From Jeotgalicoccus meleagridis (GTDB lineage: Bacteria; Bacillota; Bacilli; Staphylococcales; Salinicoccaceae): 64,000 nucleotides of DNA. The notes beneath the pieces are model-generated. The model had not been told where the DNA came from. It made no database searches and saw nothing but the letters and a program-made list of their open reading frames with translations. Location: positions 19,701 through 83,700 of the forward strand of contig NZ_CAJEWD010000009.1 of assembly GCF_903994045.1 (NCBI RefSeq), in the 5' to 3' direction. The position numbers were made by a program, and so were the translations under genes. Each line of letters begins with the position of its first letter. Position 1 is the first letter of the stretch. Of the stretch, positions 62,380 through 64,000 are shown in pieces.

Positions 62380-64000
62380 TTGTCGAATAATGATAAGAAG
62401 AAAATGGCAAAGAATTACGATTATAAAAGAGCTATGAAACGTAAATCTGATCATTCACTTCTGAAAAAAGTTGCAATGACTGTCGTAGCGGCGAACCTAG
62501 TGGTAGCACCATTGGGTAATTATATTGATTATTTTAGTGGTCAGATCAATATTGAGAATGTAGCGTATGCACAGAGTTTAGCGGATGTTACTTTACTAGA
62601 GAATGTAAATATCGAATCTTATATTAATGAACCTGAAGTAGGACAGCCTTACAATCTGAACCTATCTTTATCAGGTTCTGGCTTAGCAGATGTAGAGTTG
62701 ATTAATACTGATCGTGTAGTAGCGTTTAGTATTCCAGAATTAGCTGGTCAAATGACGGCTAATGGTGAGGCGTATTATACAGTTGATTTAACTGCAGTAA
62801 ACATGGATGATTTACCGATTTTAAACAATACAGTAAGTGGTATTACTGGAACACTAACAACTACGGTTGATGCTGTTTTACAACTTGTTGTTGAGTTAAA
62901 CAATAGTATCATTCCTAATGAATTAATAACTATCAGAGGGATTGAAGATTTACAAGGCTCTCTTAATGCGCTGAATAATTTAGACCAAGCATTAGCCGAA
63001 GTATTACAACATAGTGGAACAGCTCCGGTAATTATTAATGCTGATGGTACAATCACAGTTGACATGACGGATGGTCTTGGAAATCATCTTGATAGCGCAG
63101 TTAATGATGTAGTTATACAAACTTTGAATGATTTAATTGCTTCACTGAATGGAGTAAGTCTAGCCATACTTCCTGAAGCTGAGAGGATTCCTGGAGTTGG
63201 TCTGATTATTAGAGGATTAAATCAGACTATTAATGGAGTGCTTTCGGGTGTTACGGAGTTAGCCGGAACAGTTACAAATACTGTTAACAATTTAGATGTA
63301 CCTGGTCTAACTTCAGAATTAGCAAGGGCTCAGCTACTTGGGAATACTTCAGTACAACTTGATTTACTTGTAAATAATCCTGTAGATTTAGAGAATCCAG
63401 AACTGCCTGTGCCAGTTTATGGTTCAGTTGTAAATACAGCATTTGTGGATGTGAACTTGATTGGAAATGGTACAAATCAATCACAGATTCAATTTCCAGC
63501 TCAACAACAAGCTCCAGAAATAATCAATGCAATGATCTCAGGAAATACATATGATAATTATGTTGTATCTGGGGAAGCGCTTGAGCCTGGTGATACTGTT
63601 GAAGTAAGAAATGAAACAGGTAATGTTGTAGGAACTTCGACTATCGATGAGCTAGGTAATTTTACTGTAGATGTGGATTCTACAGTAGTAACTGAAGGAG
63701 AAACTTTATATGTCGTCGGTGTGAATGAATCAGGCATGACAAGTGATCCATATGAAATTATTGTTCCAGAGGACGATGATACTGATGCAGACGCTGACGC
63801 CGATGCCGACGCTGATGCAGACGCCGATGCGGACGCTGACGCAGATGCCGATGCTGACGCGGATGCCGATGCTGACGCAGACGCTGATGCCGATGCCGAC
63901 GCTGATGCAGACGCCGATGCGGACGCTGACGCCGATGCCGATGCCGACGCTGATGCTGATGCAGACGCCGATGCTGATGCCGACGCCGATGCCGATGCTG
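62380..64000 (+). CDS. Large secreted surface adhesin with Asp-Ala repeats, 5' part
   Basis: The gene runs off the right edge; 540 codons are visible. TTG 62380 follows AAAGGAGG by 8 bases. A basic N-terminus (KRAMKRKSDHSLLKK) and hydrophobic core (VAMTVVAANLVVAPLG) form a long staphylococcal-type signal, with likely cleavage near VAYAQS. Residues about 70-370 are an adhesive-type domain rich in Asn, Leu and Val. Residues about 385-465 form an immunoglobulin-like module (SGEALEPGDTVEVRNETGNV). From Asp469 the chain is pure Asp-Ala (36 dipeptides to the edge). A sortase signal would be expected further on but is not in view. Confidence 0.85.
   Translation, partial: MSNNDKKKMAKNYDYKRAMKRKSDHSLLKKVAMTVVAANLVVAPLGNYIDYFSGQINIENVAYAQSLADVTLLENVNIESYINEPEVGQPYNLNLSLSGSGLADVELINTDRVVAFSIPELAGQMTANGEAYYTVDLTAVNMDDLPILNNTVSGITGTLTTTVDAVLQLVVELNNSIIPNELITIRGIEDLQGSLNALNNLDQALAEVLQHSGTAPVIINADGTITVDMTDGLGNHLDSAVNDVVIQTLNDLIASLNGVSLAILPEAERIPGVGLIIRGLNQTINGVLSGVTELAGTVTNTVNNLDVPGLTSELARAQLLGNTSVQLDLLVNNPVDLENPELPVPVYGSVVNTAFVDVNLIGNGTNQSQIQFPAQQQAPEIINAMISGNTYDNYVVSGEALEPGDTVEVRNETGNVVGTSTIDELGNFTVDVDSTVVTEGETLYVVGVNESGMTSDPYEIIVPEDDDTDADADADADADADADADADADADADADADADADADADADADADADADADADADADADADADADADADADADA
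63784..64000 (+). repeat. Asp-Ala codon repeat (GAY-GCN)n
   Basis: Thirty-six uninterrupted GAY-GCN units (6-base period) continue past the edge. Units 4-9 and 19-24 are identical at DNA level (42 exact bases at 63801-63842 and 63891-63932), a 90-base higher-order period. Nearly all other variation is at third codon positions. GC content is far above the surrounding sequence. Confidence 0.95.

Noticed and set aside
63784..64000. Asp-Ala region considered as non-coding microsatellite
   Set aside because: The frame is kept for 36 units with variation almost only at third codon positions, and it follows in frame a signal peptide and folded domains.

Overview
The window is about 64 kb of AT-rich, densely coding DNA from a low-GC Gram-positive coccus of the family Staphylococcaceae. 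The evidence is gene content and order: airSR, yheBA-yhaONM-prsA-ytxH-hit-ecsAB-traP-hemEHY, comK next to an IDEAL-domain gene, the amaP-DUF2273-asp23 operon, menA/menFDHB-menE, pckA facing metK behind a SAM-I riboswitch, SigB-type promoters and sortase-type surface-protein architecture. Several placements differ from classical Staphylococcus (menE not followed by menC, a YheC/D ATP-grasp cluster, an Asp-Ala repeat adhesin), so a relative such as Jeotgalicoccus, Salinicoccus or Nosocomiicoccus is my best inference; the sequence alone does not settle the genus.

Layout. 0-9.7 kb: polyphosphate kinase (after the end of a probable ppx), a minus-strand operon for extracytoplasmic disulfide chemistry plus a pseudouridine synthase, the Fe-S sensor pair AirSR, a glutamate/dicarboxylate symporter, an XRE regulator and yheB/yheA. 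9.7-25 kb: yhaO-yhaN-yhaM, PrsA, YtxH, HIT, EcsAB, TRAP, coproporphyrin-dependent heme synthesis (hemE, hemH, hemY), lipoate ligase, IDEAL protein and ComK. 25-35 kb: two tRNA clusters (9 tRNAs) flanking the SigB-driven amaP/asp23 operon, a deoxynucleoside kinase, a C45-type hydrolase, a quinone/catechol stress pair (VOC dioxygenase and a HxlR redox regulator), a membrane nuclease, fructosamine kinase and a MerR regulator. 35-50 kb: menaquinone genes, YidD, Nudix, pckA, metK, NERD protein and aldehyde dehydrogenase. 50-58 kb: a DUF2975/XRE pair, patatin-like phospholipase, GNAT, GPP34, NhaC antiporter, DUF429, a second lipoate ligase, an M20 hydrolase and a hexapeptide acyltransferase. 58-64 kb: a tandem YheC/D-type ATP-grasp protein, an (alpha/alpha)-barrel protein and the 5' part of a large surface protein that runs off the window inside an Asp-Ala dipeptide repeat.

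The most interesting non-coding signal is at about 29.57-29.74 kb on the minus strand. A TTGACT-N17-TATATT promoter is followed by a near-perfect Fur box at the predicted transcription start, then two nested perfect stems that present a C-rich loop (GGCCCCCUCU), then a perfect GC-rich terminator with a U tract. The whole fits a roughly 134-nt iron-responsive small RNA with an anti-Shine-Dalgarno loop, in the logic of FsrA/RyhB/IsrR. Other points worth a look: the YheC/D ligase with its barrel partner beside the Asp-Ala surface protein; an apparent frameshift in an A7 tract of asp23; a GPP34 gene whose best start codon is ATA; a 29-bp palindrome with a Fur-box core before the DUF2975/XRE pair; a tRNA-Ser gene lying directly behind an intrinsic terminator; and a palindrome that is at once the terminator and the C-terminal codons of ecsB and traP.
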